DNA of 42,296 nt from Ewingella americana ATCC 33852 (GCF_000735345.1 NZ_JMPJ01000045.1:1-42296); one strand, 5' to 3'. Positions 9,184 to 17,359 are shown, numbered from the stretch's first letter. The notes: generated by a model from the sequence alone, not told the origin. Made by a program: numbers and translations.

Positions 9184-10230
9184 ATGTCTGAAACGCTGCG
9201 CGTCGGGCTGGTCGGTTACGGCTTTGCCAGTAAAACTTTTCATTCCCCGCTGATTGCCGGCACGCCGGGCCTCGAGCTGGCAGTGGTCTCCAGCAGTGAT
9301 GCCAGCAAAGTGCAGGCGGACTGGCCTTCGGTGCAAGTGGTAGACAGCCCGGAGAAAATCTTCGCCGATGCGACTATCGATCTGGTGGTGATCCCAACCC
9401 CCAATGCCACCCATTTCCCGCTGGCCCAGCAGGCGCTGGAGGCGGGGAAACACGTGATTGTCGACAAGCCTTTTACCGTCACGCTGGGCGAGGCGCGTTC
9501 GCTGGATATTCTGGCCAAGGAGAAAGGTAAGGTGCTGTCGGTGTTCCATAACCGCCGCTGGGACTCGGATTTCCTCACCGTGCAGGCGCTAATCAATGAA
9601 GGTACGCTGGGCGAGATTGTCTATTTCGAATCCCATTACGACCGTTTCAGGCCACAGGTGCAGCAGCGCTGGCGGGAGAATGACGAACTGGGCAGCGGCA
9701 TCTGGTATGACTTAGGTTCACACCTGCTGGATCAGGCGCTGCGGCTGTTTGGCCTGCCGGACAGCATTCAGTCGGACTTGGCCGTGGTCAGGCCGGGCGG
9801 CAAGGCGGTGGATTATTTCAATACCACGCTGACCTACGGCCGCCGCCGCGTGGTGCTGCACAGCACGGTTTACGCCTCTGCAGAGACCGCGCGCTTTATC
9901 GTGCAGGGGGAAAAGGGCAGTTTTGTGAAGTATGGCCTCGACACCCAAGAAGAGTGCCTGAAAGCCGGGCAGCGCCCGCCGCAGGCCAAGTGGGGAGAAG
10001 ACCCGCGCGACGGCGTGTTGACCTTGAGTTATGAAGGCGTGCTGGCGGATAAACCTCTGCCCACCTTGCCCGGCGATTACCCGGCTTACTATGCCGGAGT
10101 GCGCGACGCCATCCTCGGGCTGGGTGAGAATCCGGTTCCGGCCAGCGATGCTATCCGCGTGATGGAGTTGATTGAGCTAGGTATTCACTCTTCCCATCAG
10201 CAAGCCACCTTGAAAGTCCCGAAAAGTTGA
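9184..10230 (+). CDS. ydgJ: Gfo/Idh/MocA-family oxidoreductase YdgJ
   Basis: NAD(P)-dependent oxidoreductase of 348 aa (E. coli YdgJ 346). The N-terminal Rossmann fold begins VGLVGYGFASKTFH. The family signature with the catalytic lysine is HVIVDKPFTVT, and VFHNRRWDSDF and GSGIWYDLGSHLLDQAL follow in the C-terminal domain. AAGGAG lies 6 nt before the ATG at 9184; an upstream in-frame ATG at 9160 is less likely. The substrate is unknown. In E. coli ydgJ is adjacent to add, whereas here yfeH intervenes. Confidence 0.93.
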   Translation: MSETLRVGLVGYGFASKTFHSPLIAGTPGLELAVVSSSDASKVQADWPSVQVVDSPEKIFADATIDLVVIPTPNATHFPLAQQALEAGKHVIVDKPFTVTLGEARSLDILAKEKGKVLSVFHNRRWDSDFLTVQALINEGTLGEIVYFESHYDRFRPQVQQRWRENDELGSGIWYDLGSHLLDQALRLFGLPDSIQSDLAVVRPGGKAVDYFNTTLTYGRRRVVLHSTVYASAETARFIVQGEKGSFVKYGLDTQEECLKAGQRPPQAKWGEDPRDGVLTLSYEGVLADKPLPTLPGDYPAYYAGVRDAILGLGENPVPASDAIRVMELIELGIHSSHQQATLKVPKS

Positions 10231-10249
10231 GCGACATTGATGACTTAGA

Positions 10250-10274
10250 CGCCGCGCATTGCGGCGATTTTTTT
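10250..10274 (+). terminator. Rho-independent terminator of ydgJ
   Basis: CGCCGC (10250-10255), 5-nt loop, GCGGCG (10261-10266), then ATTTTTTT. The T-run ends only a few bases before the yfeH ribosome site, so it separates the two genes and may leave yfeH partly dependent on readthrough. Confidence 0.8.
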
Positions 10275-10288
10275 GCAAGGAACTCTAC

Positions 10289-11305
10289 ATGTCTTGGTTA
10301 CAGCGACTGCGTATTGATAAATTTCTGCTGATTTTGGTCAGCGTGGTGGTCATCGCGTCATTCTTTCCCTGCGAAGGGATCTACAAAACGGTTTTTGAAC
10401 ACCTGACTACCGCCGCCATTGCGCTGCTGTTCTTCATGCACGGCGCCAAGCTGTCGCGTGAAGCGATCATGGCCGGGATCAGCCACTGGAAGCTGCATCT
10501 GGTGGTGTTTCTCAGCACCTTTGCGCTGTTCCCGCTGCTCGGTTTAGGGATGAAATGGCTGGTGCCGCTGGGCATTTTAACTCCGACGCTGTATTACGGT
10601 TTTCTCTATCTCTGCGCGCTGCCTGCCACCGTGCAGTCGGCCATTGCCTACACGTCGGTGGCGGGCGGTAACATCGCGGCGGCCATCTGTAGTGCTTCGG
10701 CGTCCAGCATTCTTGGCGTGTTTCTCTCGCCGGTGCTGGTTGGCCTGCTGATGCACACGCAGGGCGGCAGCAGCAACACCTTACATGCCATTGGCTCGAT
10801 TGTGCTGCAACTGATGGTGCCGTTTATCATCGGTCACCTGTGCCGCCCGCTGATTGCCGGCTGGGTGCAGCGCCATAAGAAAATCGTCAATATCACTGAC
10901 CGTTCTTCGATTCTGCTGGTGGTGTATGTCGCCTTCAGTGAAGCCGTGGTCGAGGGGATTTGGAGCCAAATCGACGGCTGGTCGCTGCTAGCTATCTTGG
11001 TCTGCTCACTGGTGCTGCTGGCGATTGTGCTGATCATCAATACGCTGGTGGCGCGCTGGCTGAGTTTCAGCACTAAAGATGAAATCACCATTGTGTTCTG
11101 CGGCTCGAAGAAGAGTCTGGCGAACGGTATTCCGATGGCCAACGTGCTGTTCCCGGCCTCGGCGGTGGGGGCGATGGTGCTGCCGCTGATGATTTTCCAT
11201 CAGGTTCAACTGATGGTCTGCGCGGTATTGGCTCAGCGTTACGCTAAGAAAGTGGCAAAAGAAGACGTCGAGCGGGAAGGCAATAAAGCGGCTTTAGAGC
11301 AGTAA
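10289..11305 (+). CDS. yfeH: Bile acid:sodium symporter-like transporter YfeH
   Basis: A 338-aa inner-membrane protein with about nine to ten hydrophobic segments. It matches the YfeH branch of the SBF-like (bile acid:Na+ symporter) family: LTTAAIALLFFMHGAKLSREAI, SAIAYTSVAGGNIAAAICSA and VFCGSKKSLANGIPMANVLF. AAGGA lies 7-8 nt before the ATG at 10289; the 10 extra codons upstream lack a site and contain the preceding terminator. The substrate is unknown. In E. coli yfeH lies elsewhere, so it is an insertion in this conserved order. Confidence 0.88.
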   Translation: MSWLQRLRIDKFLLILVSVVVIASFFPCEGIYKTVFEHLTTAAIALLFFMHGAKLSREAIMAGISHWKLHLVVFLSTFALFPLLGLGMKWLVPLGILTPTLYYGFLYLCALPATVQSAIAYTSVAGGNIAAAICSASASSILGVFLSPVLVGLLMHTQGGSSNTLHAIGSIVLQLMVPFIIGHLCRPLIAGWVQRHKKIVNITDRSSILLVVYVAFSEAVVEGIWSQIDGWSLLAILVCSLVLLAIVLIINTLVARWLSFSTKDEITIVFCGSKKSLANGIPMANVLFPASAVGAMVLPLMIFHQVQLMVCAVLAQRYAKKVAKEDVEREGNKAALEQ

Positions 11306-11323
11306 AACAGTCAGTTAGAAAGA

Positions 11324-11352
11324 GGGGATGAGGCGTTTGCCGCCTCATCCCC
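11324..11352. terminator. Bidirectional hairpin between convergent yfeH and add
   Basis: A 12-bp perfect stem GGGGATGAGGCG/CGCCTCATCCCC (arms 11324-11335 and 11341-11352), loop 5 nt, fills the 53-bp gap between the two convergent genes. There is no strong T-run on either side, but the stem is very stable. Confidence 0.65.
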
Positions 11353-11358
11353 GTCTCA

Positions 11359-12357
11359 TTAGGCTTTCACTTTAGCGCGAATGGCGTCTTTTTCAGCCTC
11401 GCTGAGGAAGGCCATGGTCAAGCCATTCTCCTGCGCCTGACGGATTTCATCAGACGTCAGCCCCGCTGCCGGAGCCGCAACGCGGTATTCGTGCTCAATC
11501 TCAATCCCCTGAACCGCCGGGTCATCGGTGTTAATTGACGCCAGAACGCCGTGACGCAGGAAGGTCGCCAGCGGGTGACTGTCGAGCGCCGCCACGGTGC
11601 TGGTTTGGATATTGGACGTCAGGCAAGACTCGATACCAATCTGGTGCTTGGCTAAGAAGTCCATCAGCTCTGGGTCTTCTGCCGCTTTCACGCCGTGACC
11701 GATACGCTCTGCGCCCAGCTCGCGAATAGCCTGCCAGATGCTCTCCGGACCTGCCGCTTCGCCCGCGTGGACGGTAATGCGCCAGCCCGCGTCGCGCGCA
11801 CGGTTAAAGTGGCTGAGGAACAGGCTGCCGGGGAAGCCCAGCTCGTCACCGGCTAAGTCCAGCGCGGTGATGCCGTCGCGGTGGGCCAAAAGGCCATCCA
11901 GCTCTTGCAGACAGGCTTCTTCACCGAAGGTGCGGCTGAGAATACCAATCAGGCGCACGTCAATGTCATGCTCCTGACGACCACGACGGATACCGTCAAT
12001 CACGGCTTCAACCACGCCCGCCACGGGCAGGTTGTGGGTCATCGCCATGTAATAAGGTGAGAAACGCAGCTCGGCGTAGTGCAGGCCGGCATTGGCGGCG
12101 TCGGCGACGTTTTCCTGCGCCACGCGGCGGCAGGCATCGAGATCGCCGAGCACTTTCACGCCCCAGTCGAGTTTCTGTAAGAAGCTGACCAAATCTGGCT
12201 CAGTCTTGGTCACCTGAACGTGTGGACGCAGGGCGTCAAGCTCGGTCGCTGGCAGAGTAAGATTAAATTGGCGACCTAAGTCGAGGATGGTTTGAGCGCG
12301 AATATTGCCATCAAGGTGGCGATGAATGTCAGTCAGAGGGAGGCGTGTATCAATCAT
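11359..12357 (-). CDS. add: Adenosine deaminase
   Basis: Zinc hydrolase converting adenosine and deoxyadenosine to inosine and deoxyinosine. Length is 332 aa (E. coli 333). Metal ligands are visible as His12 and His14 in DIHRHLDGN, the histidine in [12 protein letters not shown], and the Asp pair in [16 protein letters not shown] carries the catalytic region. I used the ATG (MIDTRLPL) at 12357 as in E. coli; a GTG 9 nt earlier is possible. It keeps its E. coli position next to malY, on the same strand as malX and malY. Confidence 0.97.
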   Translation of the reverse strand: MIDTRLPLTDIHRHLDGNIRAQTILDLGRQFNLTLPATELDALRPHVQVTKTEPDLVSFLQKLDWGVKVLGDLDACRRVAQENVADAANAGLHYAELRFSPYYMAMTHNLPVAGVVEAVIDGIRRGRQEHDIDVRLIGILSRTFGEEACLQELDGLLAHRDGITALDLAGDELGFPGSLFLSHFNRARDAGWRITVHAGEAAGPESIWQAIRELGAERIGHGVKAAEDPELMDFLAKHQIGIESCLTSNIQTSTVAALDSHPLATFLRHGVLASINTDDPAVQGIEIEHEYRVAAPAAGLTSDEIRQAQENGLTMAFLSEAEKDAIRAKVKA

Positions 12358-12422
12358 GGTGTGCACTCATTATCGTTTGAAAAGTGCGGGGCATTATAAC
12401 CATTGAGCGGGATTTGTGAAAT

Positions 12423-12463
12423 TTTGTTGCGCAACAAAGTGAGAAATAAGCACTTTGTTGCGC
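12423..12463. repeat. Palindrome and inverted repeat between add and malY
   Basis: A 16-bp perfect palindrome TTTGTTGCGCAACAAA (12423-12438) overlaps a larger inverted repeat with 13-bp perfect arms: GCGCAACAAAGTG (12429-12441), a 9-nt loop, and CACTTTGTTGCGC (12451-12463). The unit TTTGTTGCGC is thus present three times in alternating orientation. It may act as a malY terminator without a T-run, or as an operator upstream of add. Confidence 0.7.
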
Positions 12464-12496
12464 GTAAATAGGGCAGAACAGAAGAATTGCAGTGGT

Positions 12497-13684
12497 TTAC
12501 GCCTTAAGGGCGCGGATCCCAGCGATTAACTTCTCTACGCCCATTTCGACTTTAGAACGCGGGCAGCCGACGTTCAAACGCAGGAAACCTTCACCTTCTG
12601 CGCCGTAGGTGTAACCCGGCATGATGGCGACTTTCTGATTATCAATTAGCTCTCGCTGCAACGCCTTGTCATCCAGCTTCAGCGGGCGCAGGTCAATCCA
12701 TGCCAGATAGGTGGATTGCGGCGGTTGCCAGTTCAGCTCGGGGAAGGCTGCATTGAGTGTGTCGGCGACATAGTGCAGATTGCTCTCCAGATAGCTGCGC
12801 AGGGCGTCGAGCCAGACGTCGCCCTGACGATAAGCCGTGACGTGGGCCAGCACGGCTAACACCGCCGGTGAGGAGAGGCCGTCGCTGGCTTTTAACTGGT
12901 GCAGATAGGCGTCGCGCTGTGCCGGGTCGCTAATCAGGCCATAAGCCCCGGTCAGGGCCGGAATGTTGAAGCTTTTCGAGCCAGAGGTCAGCAGCGCCCA
13001 GTGGCCGGTTGCCACTTCATTCCACGGCGTGTGGCGGTGGTCGCCCCAAATCATATCCATGTGAATTTCATCACTGATCACGCGCACATTGTGCCGCTGG
13101 CACAGCTCAGCAATCAGCGTCAACTCGGCTTTGCTCCACACTTTGCCGGTTGGGTTGTGCGGGCTGCACAGCAACAGCAGGGTGCAATCAGGCGCGGCCA
13201 GCTGTTGCTCGAGCAAATCACTATTCAGCAGCCACTCATTGCCCTGTTTCTCCAGCGGACAGGCGACCAGCTTGCGCTGATTGCCGTCAATCACCTTGAA
13301 GAAGGCGTCATAGGCCGGAGTGAAGGTCAGCACGCCGTCGCCCGGCTGGGTCCACTGGCGAATCAGCTGCGCGACCATGTAAATCACCGACGGCCCGTAG
13401 ACCACCATGTTACGGTCAATCTGGCTGTTAAAACGCTGCTGATACCAGTGTTCAATCGCGCCCAGAAAGTCATCATGCTGCCAGCGGCTGTAGCCCAGCA
13501 CGCCGTGTTGCAGGCGTTTTTGCAGTGCTTCGAGGATGCACGGCGCGGTGGCGAAATCCATATCGGAGATGGTGAAAGGCAGCAAGTCAGCACTGCCAAA
13601 ACGGTCTGCGACGTAATCCCACTGGGTACACCAAGTGCCGTGGCGGTCAATCGTTGTGGAGAAATCAAAAAGGTTTGTCGACAT
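12497..13684 (-). CDS. malY: PLP-dependent cystathionine beta-lyase / maltose regulon modulator MalY
   Basis: Class I/II aminotransferase-fold enzyme with C-S lyase activity. In E. coli it also binds MalT and dampens the maltose regulon. Length is 395 aa (E. coli 390). The PLP lysine lies in SGSKSFNIPALTGAYG, and other diagnostic blocks are DFATAPCI, YGPSVIYMVAQLIRQW, CSPHNPTGKVW and SDEIHMDMIWG. I chose the start MSTNLFDF, with GGGAG 6 nt upstream. It follows malX in the same transcription unit, 73 bp apart, separated by a hairpin. Confidence 0.95.
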   Translation of the reverse strand: MSTNLFDFSTTIDRHGTWCTQWDYVADRFGSADLLPFTISDMDFATAPCILEALQKRLQHGVLGYSRWQHDDFLGAIEHWYQQRFNSQIDRNMVVYGPSVIYMVAQLIRQWTQPGDGVLTFTPAYDAFFKVIDGNQRKLVACPLEKQGNEWLLNSDLLEQQLAAPDCTLLLLCSPHNPTGKVWSKAELTLIAELCQRHNVRVISDEIHMDMIWGDHRHTPWNEVATGHWALLTSGSKSFNIPALTGAYGLISDPAQRDAYLHQLKASDGLSSPAVLAVLAHVTAYRQGDVWLDALRSYLESNLHYVADTLNAAFPELNWQPPQSTYLAWIDLRPLKLDDKALQRELIDNQKVAIMPGYTYGAEGEGFLRLNVGCPRSKVEMGVEKLIAGIRALKA

Positions 13685-13722
13685 TTTCGCTCCCTGAAAT
13701 CGGGTCATTCTAGAAGGTGAAA

Positions 13723-13743
13723 AGGGCGACATAACGTCGCCCT
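13723..13743 (-). terminator. Hairpin inside the malX-malY transcript
   Basis: An 8-bp stem AGGGCGAC/GTCGCCCT (arms 13723-13730 and 13736-13743) with a 5-nt loop, followed on the minus strand by TTTC. It could be an attenuator that lowers malY relative to malX, or a 3' stabiliser of malX mRNA. Confidence 0.5.
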
Positions 13744-13757
13744 GTAAGCTTGGATGA

Positions 13758-15371
13758 TTATATGGTGGCCGGTTCCGGCGCGGCGCTATTTTTCGCCTCG
13801 CGGATCAGCCAGTCGAGTTCATCTTTTACGGACTGCACCTGAGGGCCGATCACCACTTGCAGGTTGTGCTCGTTGAGATGCACCACGCCGATGGCGCGAT
13901 TGGCTTTCAGCGTCGCATCGTCAACCAGCGACATATCATGCACTGACATACGCAGACGGGTGATGCAGTTGTCGAGTGAGACAATATTGTCTGCGCCGCC
14001 CAGCGCGCTGAGGATAACCGGCACGTTGTAGCCTGATTTGCTGTTAGAGGCCACTGGCGCTGCGCTTGGCATAGATTCAGATTCGCGGCCCGGCGTTTTG
14101 ATGTTAAAGCGCAGGATAGAGAAGCGGAAAATCGCGTAGTAAGCGGCGAACCAGATAGCAGCCACCACCGGCACCAGATACCACTTGGTGGCCGTACCGT
14201 GCAGGATACCGAACACCACGAAGTCGATGATGTTGCCGTCGGTGTTACCAATGGTCACGCCCAGTACCGACATAATGGTGAAGCCCAAACCGGTCAGAAT
14301 AGCGTGGATGATATACAGTACAGGCGCAACAAACAGGAACAAGAACTCGATTGGCTCTGTAGTCCCACCGACCACGCAAGCCACCACGCCGGAAATCAAC
14401 AACCCTTTAATTTTATGACGGTTTTCAGGTTTAGCACAGTGGTACATCGCCAATGCCGCACCCGGCAAGCCGCCGAGGAAGGCAGGCATTTTACCTTGGG
14501 ACAGGAACTGGGTCGCGCTTTCAGAGAAGCCGTGAGTGGTCGGGCAAGAGAGCTGCGCTTGGAAGATAGTCAGCGCGCCGCTCACTTCACGTCCGCAGAC
14601 ATCCATGGTGCCGCCAGCTTCGGTAAAGCGGATCAGGGCAACCAGAATGTGGTGCAGGCCAAACGGCAGCAGCAGGCGCTCGCCGGAACCGAAAATCATC
14701 GGCCCAAAGATACCAGCGTCGTGGATCAGGCGGCCTAAACCGTTAATCCCGGCGGCGAAGAATGGCCAAATCAGCGGAATAACCAGACCGACAAGGCCCA
14801 GCACCACGGTAGTGACGATTGGCACAAAGCGAGTGCCGCCGAAGAAGGCCAGCGCATCCGGCAGGCGGATGGTGTTGTAACGCTCATGCAGAATATAGAC
14901 GATAACGCCCACAATGACCGCGCCCAGAATACCGGTATCGATAGACTGAATGCCGAGGATCATCTGAATGTTATTGGCTTTGAGGATAACCGGATCCACC
15001 GTCGGCAGCACGCCGCTGGCGGTCAGGTAGAAGTTAGTCGCCAGATTTAACACCGCGTAGCCGACAAAGCCGGAGAACGCCGCAACGCCTTTGTTTTCAC
15101 GCGCCATACCCAGTGGAATGGCAATTGCAAACATCACTGGCAGGAAGCTAAAGGCGAACGAACCGACTTTGCTCATCCAAGTGAAGATCAGTTGCAGGAT
15201 TGGGTTACCTAAAGCTGGTAACAGGGTGGTGACATCATTGCTGCTTAATGAGCTACCGATCCCCAGCATAATGCCGCAGAAGGAGAGTAAGGCGACTGGC
15301 AACATGAAGGTTTTACCTAAACTTTGGAAAAACTCCCAAAGCGTGACGCGTTGTCTTTTATTGGCTGGCAT
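13758..15371 (-). CDS. malX: PTS maltose/glucose-specific EIICB component MalX
   Basis: Phosphotransferase-system permease of 537 aa (E. coli 530). The N-terminal EIIC domain has about ten membrane segments (LWEFFQSLGKTFMLPVALL, GGTTEPIEFLFLFVAP). The C-terminal EIIB domain has its phosphorylated cysteine at about residue 469 in DNCITRLRMSV. E. coli MalX can transport glucose and maltose. The ATG at 15371 has AGGGGA 6-7 nt upstream. It is the first gene of malXY, transcribed divergently from malI across 223 bp that hold MalI and CRP sites. Confidence 0.95.
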   Translation of the reverse strand: MPANKRQRVTLWEFFQSLGKTFMLPVALLSFCGIMLGIGSSLSSNDVTTLLPALGNPILQLIFTWMSKVGSFAFSFLPVMFAIAIPLGMARENKGVAAFSGFVGYAVLNLATNFYLTASGVLPTVDPVILKANNIQMILGIQSIDTGILGAVIVGVIVYILHERYNTIRLPDALAFFGGTRFVPIVTTVVLGLVGLVIPLIWPFFAAGINGLGRLIHDAGIFGPMIFGSGERLLLPFGLHHILVALIRFTEAGGTMDVCGREVSGALTIFQAQLSCPTTHGFSESATQFLSQGKMPAFLGGLPGAALAMYHCAKPENRHKIKGLLISGVVACVVGGTTEPIEFLFLFVAPVLYIIHAILTGLGFTIMSVLGVTIGNTDGNIIDFVVFGILHGTATKWYLVPVVAAIWFAAYYAIFRFSILRFNIKTPGRESESMPSAAPVASNSKSGYNVPVILSALGGADNIVSLDNCITRLRMSVHDMSLVDDATLKANRAIGVVHLNEHNLQVVIGPQVQSVKDELDWLIREAKNSAAPEPATI

Positions 15372-15422
15372 ACTTGTTCCCCTGAAGCGAAAAATGAACC
15401 GGATTAATCTTATGGCGGATAA

Positions 15423-15438
15423 GATAAAACGTTTTACC
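15423..15438. promoter_or_regulatory. MalI operator, malX side
   Basis: GATAAAACGTTTTACC is a near-perfect dyad and matches the known E. coli MalI operator GATAAAACGTTTTATC in 15 of 16 positions. It lies 52-67 bp before the malX start, in its promoter region. Confidence 0.85.
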
Positions 15439-15447
15439 TAAATAAAT

Positions 15448-15463
15448 CGTGCTTTGGTTCACA
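15448..15463. promoter_or_regulatory. CRP-like site in the malI-malX intergenic region
   Basis: CGTGC-N6-TCACA has one perfect half and one weaker half of the TGTGA-N6-TCACA consensus (8 of 10). E. coli malI and malX promoters are both CRP-activated and the site lies between the two MalI operators, as expected. Confidence 0.55.
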
Positions 15464-15499
15464 TTACTAACGCATGCCCGCAAGATAAGCTTAGCGGGA

Positions 15500-15515
15500 G
15501 ATTAAACGTTTAACC
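15500..15515. promoter_or_regulatory. MalI operator, malI side
   Basis: GATTAAACGTTTAACC is a dyad centred on ACGT like the malX operator, differing by two symmetric changes. It lies about 80-95 bp before the malI start and probably mediates MalI autoregulation, as in E. coli. Confidence 0.75.
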
Positions 15516-15577
15516 TAAAGTGGATTTATTCAGCGTGCGGCGGGTGATGCAATAAGCCAGCCATTCATGGAGTTTTA

Positions 15578-15598
15578 ATGAAAGAAGTTACAGGATGA
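15578..15598 (+). CDS. Six-codon leader reading frame coupled to malI
   Basis: ATG AAA GAA GTT ACA GGA TGA (MKEVTG) starts at 15578 with an ideal GGAG 5 nt upstream. Its TGA overlaps the malI ATG (ATGA at 15595-15598). malI itself has only a poor ribosome site inside the same stretch, so ribosomes may reach malI by finishing this peptide. This is inference from the sequence; the alternative is that GGAG merely belongs to a chance ATG. Confidence 0.4.
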   Translation: MKEVTG

Positions 15599-16626
15599 GC
15601 CAGAAAAAAGTCACCATCACCGACGTCGCCCAGCATGCAGGCACCTCCGTGACCACCGTTTCCTTGGTGCTAAGTGGGAAAGGGCGCATCTCCCCGGCCA
15701 CCGCCGAGCGGGTGAATCAGGCCGTCGAGCAGTTGGGGTTTGTGCGTAACCGGCAGGCCAGTACGCTACGCGGCGGAGAGTCCGGCGTGGTGGGGCTGAT
15801 CGTGCGTGATATCTGCGAACCTTTCTATGCCGAGATGACCGCTGGCCTGAGTGAGATGTTTGAAGCTCAGGGTAAGGTATTGTTTTTGCTGCAAAGTGGC
15901 TCATCAGGCAAAGGTTTGGCGCGCTGCTTCGAGACGCTGCTGACCCACGGCGTTGACGGTATTGTGATTGCTGGTGGGGAGCACGCCCCGGCCGGGCTGA
16001 AAGAGAAAGCCTGCGAGCAGGGCGTGCCGCTGATCTGCGCCTCGCGCGCCAGCGGCATCGACGGCGTTGATTTGGTGCGGCCTGACAATATGCTGGCGGC
16101 AAAAATGGCGACGGAATATTTAATCAAACGTGGCCATAAGCAGATTGCTTACCTCGGCGGCCTAAGTGATTCACTCACCCGCGCGGAGCGTTTAGGCGGC
16201 TTTTGCGCCACGCTGGTGCAGTACGGTTTGCCATTTCGCAGCGAATGGATCATCGAGTGTGACTATCAGCAGAAGTGCGCCGCCGACGCCGCCGAGACTT
16301 TATTGCGCCACTATCCCAAGATCAGCGCCATCGTCTGCCATAAGTCGTCAGTTGCCATGGGCGCCTATTTCGGCATCATGCGCACCGGCAACCTGATCGG
16401 CGGCGGCGCGGTAGATAACTTCTTCCAGCAGCAAATCGCGTTAATCGCCATGGAAGACGCCCCCGAAGCCGAACTCACCGAACCGCCCTTAACCTCAATA
16501 GCCAGCTCCGCCCGCGAGATAGGCCACGCCGCCGCCCGAAGGTTGTTGCTGAGGATAGGGGGGCAGAACCTCGAAACGCAGAATATTATTGTGGCACCAG
16601 GGTTAATTGAGAGGGCATCAGCATAA
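15595..16626 (+). CDS. malI: LacI-family transcriptional repressor MalI
   Basis: Repressor of malXY and of itself. The 343-aa protein (E. coli 342) has a LacI-type helix-turn-helix at residues about 5-25 (VTITDVAQHAGTSVTTVSLVLSG), a hinge QLGFVRNRQASTLRGG, and a periplasmic-binding-protein-like effector domain with VVGLIVRDICEPFYAEMTAGL, GVDGIVIAGG and SLTRAERLGGFCATL. It is divergent from malX, with operators in between. The 3' end runs straight into the dispersed repeat at 16668; no ordinary terminator was seen. Confidence 0.95.
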   Translation: MSQKKVTITDVAQHAGTSVTTVSLVLSGKGRISPATAERVNQAVEQLGFVRNRQASTLRGGESGVVGLIVRDICEPFYAEMTAGLSEMFEAQGKVLFLLQSGSSGKGLARCFETLLTHGVDGIVIAGGEHAPAGLKEKACEQGVPLICASRASGIDGVDLVRPDNMLAAKMATEYLIKRGHKQIAYLGGLSDSLTRAERLGGFCATLVQYGLPFRSEWIIECDYQQKCAADAAETLLRHYPKISAIVCHKSSVAMGAYFGIMRTGNLIGGGAVDNFFQQQIALIAMEDAPEAELTEPPLTSIASSAREIGHAAARRLLLRIGGQNLETQNIIVAPGLIERASA

Positions 16627-16667
16627 GGGTTTTATGGGCGGCAGCCCTGACCTGCTTTTAAACTCTT

Positions 16668-16965
16668 TAACGTCAAATTCAAAACCGTGGGCTCGCCGCC
16701 CACACTGGCCCAAAGGGTTTTTAAACGAAACCCTTTGGAATCCTGCGTTTTTTTGCTGCTTGAAGATCGAGGCTGCGCAGGGTCGGAATGGACATATTTC
16801 AGCGGCCACAGTGTTTGTCGCGAAGTGCCGCCGCTTAGGCGGTTCCCTCGCTGCGGGATTACAACCCGCGTAAAAAGCCACGCGGTTTTCCACCTCTTGC
16901 TCGGCGTCACTTCTGAACGCGACCTACTGGCATTTACACCGTACCGTTCCAGTGGAGTGCTGTTC
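16668..16965 (+). repeat. Multi-hairpin dispersed repeat, copy B
   Basis: Modules in order: TCAAA-rich tract; hairpin GTGGGC/GCCCAC (16687-16703); hairpin CCAAAGGGTTT/AAACCCTTTGG (16710-16720 and 16728-16738, loop one base longer than in the other copies); a T7 run (about 16748-16754); conserved core (16764-16795); GTCGCGAAGTGCCGCC and the invariant CCGCC-GCTTA-GGCGG hairpin (about 16829-16843). Then comes a copy-specific hairpin GCGGG/CCCGC, and GGCGTCACTTCTGAACGCGACC (16903-16924) with a right end near 16955. It lies between convergent malI and ydgA. Confidence 0.9.
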
Positions 16966-16999
16966 TGCTTCACCCTTAAATAGGGTAGGGAGCAAAGCT

Positions 17000-17280
17000 A
17001 AATCTACTGAAACGGCACGGTCGAAATGCCTCAAAACCGCAGTCAAAAATGGCGCTGAGCGAATGGTTCGAGACCTATGGCTCGAAGCCTGAAGCGAAGG
17101 TACCGCCTAAGCGGCGACATTTTGCGGTGGATAACGGAAGTAGCTGAAACATGTCCGCTCAGCGAGCGGCAGCGCGCAGTAAAGAGCCGGGGATTCTTAA
17201 GGGGCGCGGCGATAGGCGCCCCTTAAGGCCGGTGTGGCGGCAGCGCACGGTTTTGACCTTGACCTTGAAGTTGATTTAAA
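17000..17280 (-). repeat. Multi-hairpin dispersed repeat, copy B' (inverted, diverged)
   Basis: Second element facing copy B. Its right end (about 17007-17030), the GGTTCGAGACC...GGCTCGAAGCC hairpin (17072-17090) and CCGCCTAAGCGG (17103-17114) match the reverse complement of copies C and D. The large hairpin has another stem: CTTAAGGGGCGC/GCGCCCCTTAAG (17196-17207 and 17216-17227), perfect over 12 bp. It ends in a TTGACC/TTGAAG hexamer tract (about 17252-17275). With copy B it fills the 733-bp gap between malI and ydgA. Confidence 0.85.
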
Positions 17281-17309
17281 AAGATGCAATTGAATTAAAA
17301 GATACAATA

Positions 17310-17336
17310 AAAAAAGCCCACCAAAGTGGGCTTTTT
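17310..17336. terminator. Bidirectional terminator downstream of ydgA
   Basis: GCCCAC/GTGGGC stem (17316-17321 and 17326-17331), 4-nt loop, with A-run before and T-run after, so it works in both directions. It lies 24 nt beyond the ydgA stop on the minus strand. Confidence 0.85.
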
Positions 17337-17359
17337 CGCGACTAAATAAGACTCAATTA

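Noticed and set aside
12899-13720. 273-aa open frame antisense to malY, and 295-aa frame 40477-41364 antisense to the receptor gene
   Set aside because: Both are shadows of high-GC codon usage in well-supported genes, with His/Gln/Val-rich composition and no ribosome site.
16618-16893. Open frames in the repeat elements that share a peptide like REPPKRRHFAT (also at 21816-22187, 41921-42205 and the plus strand of copy A)
   Set aside because: The frame is open in several copies, but one-base length changes shift it: the loop in copy B is 7 nt instead of 6, and indels occur in the core of copy C. The hairpins stay perfect. No ribosome sites are seen and the frames run into the neighbouring genes. 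Structure, not protein, seems conserved.
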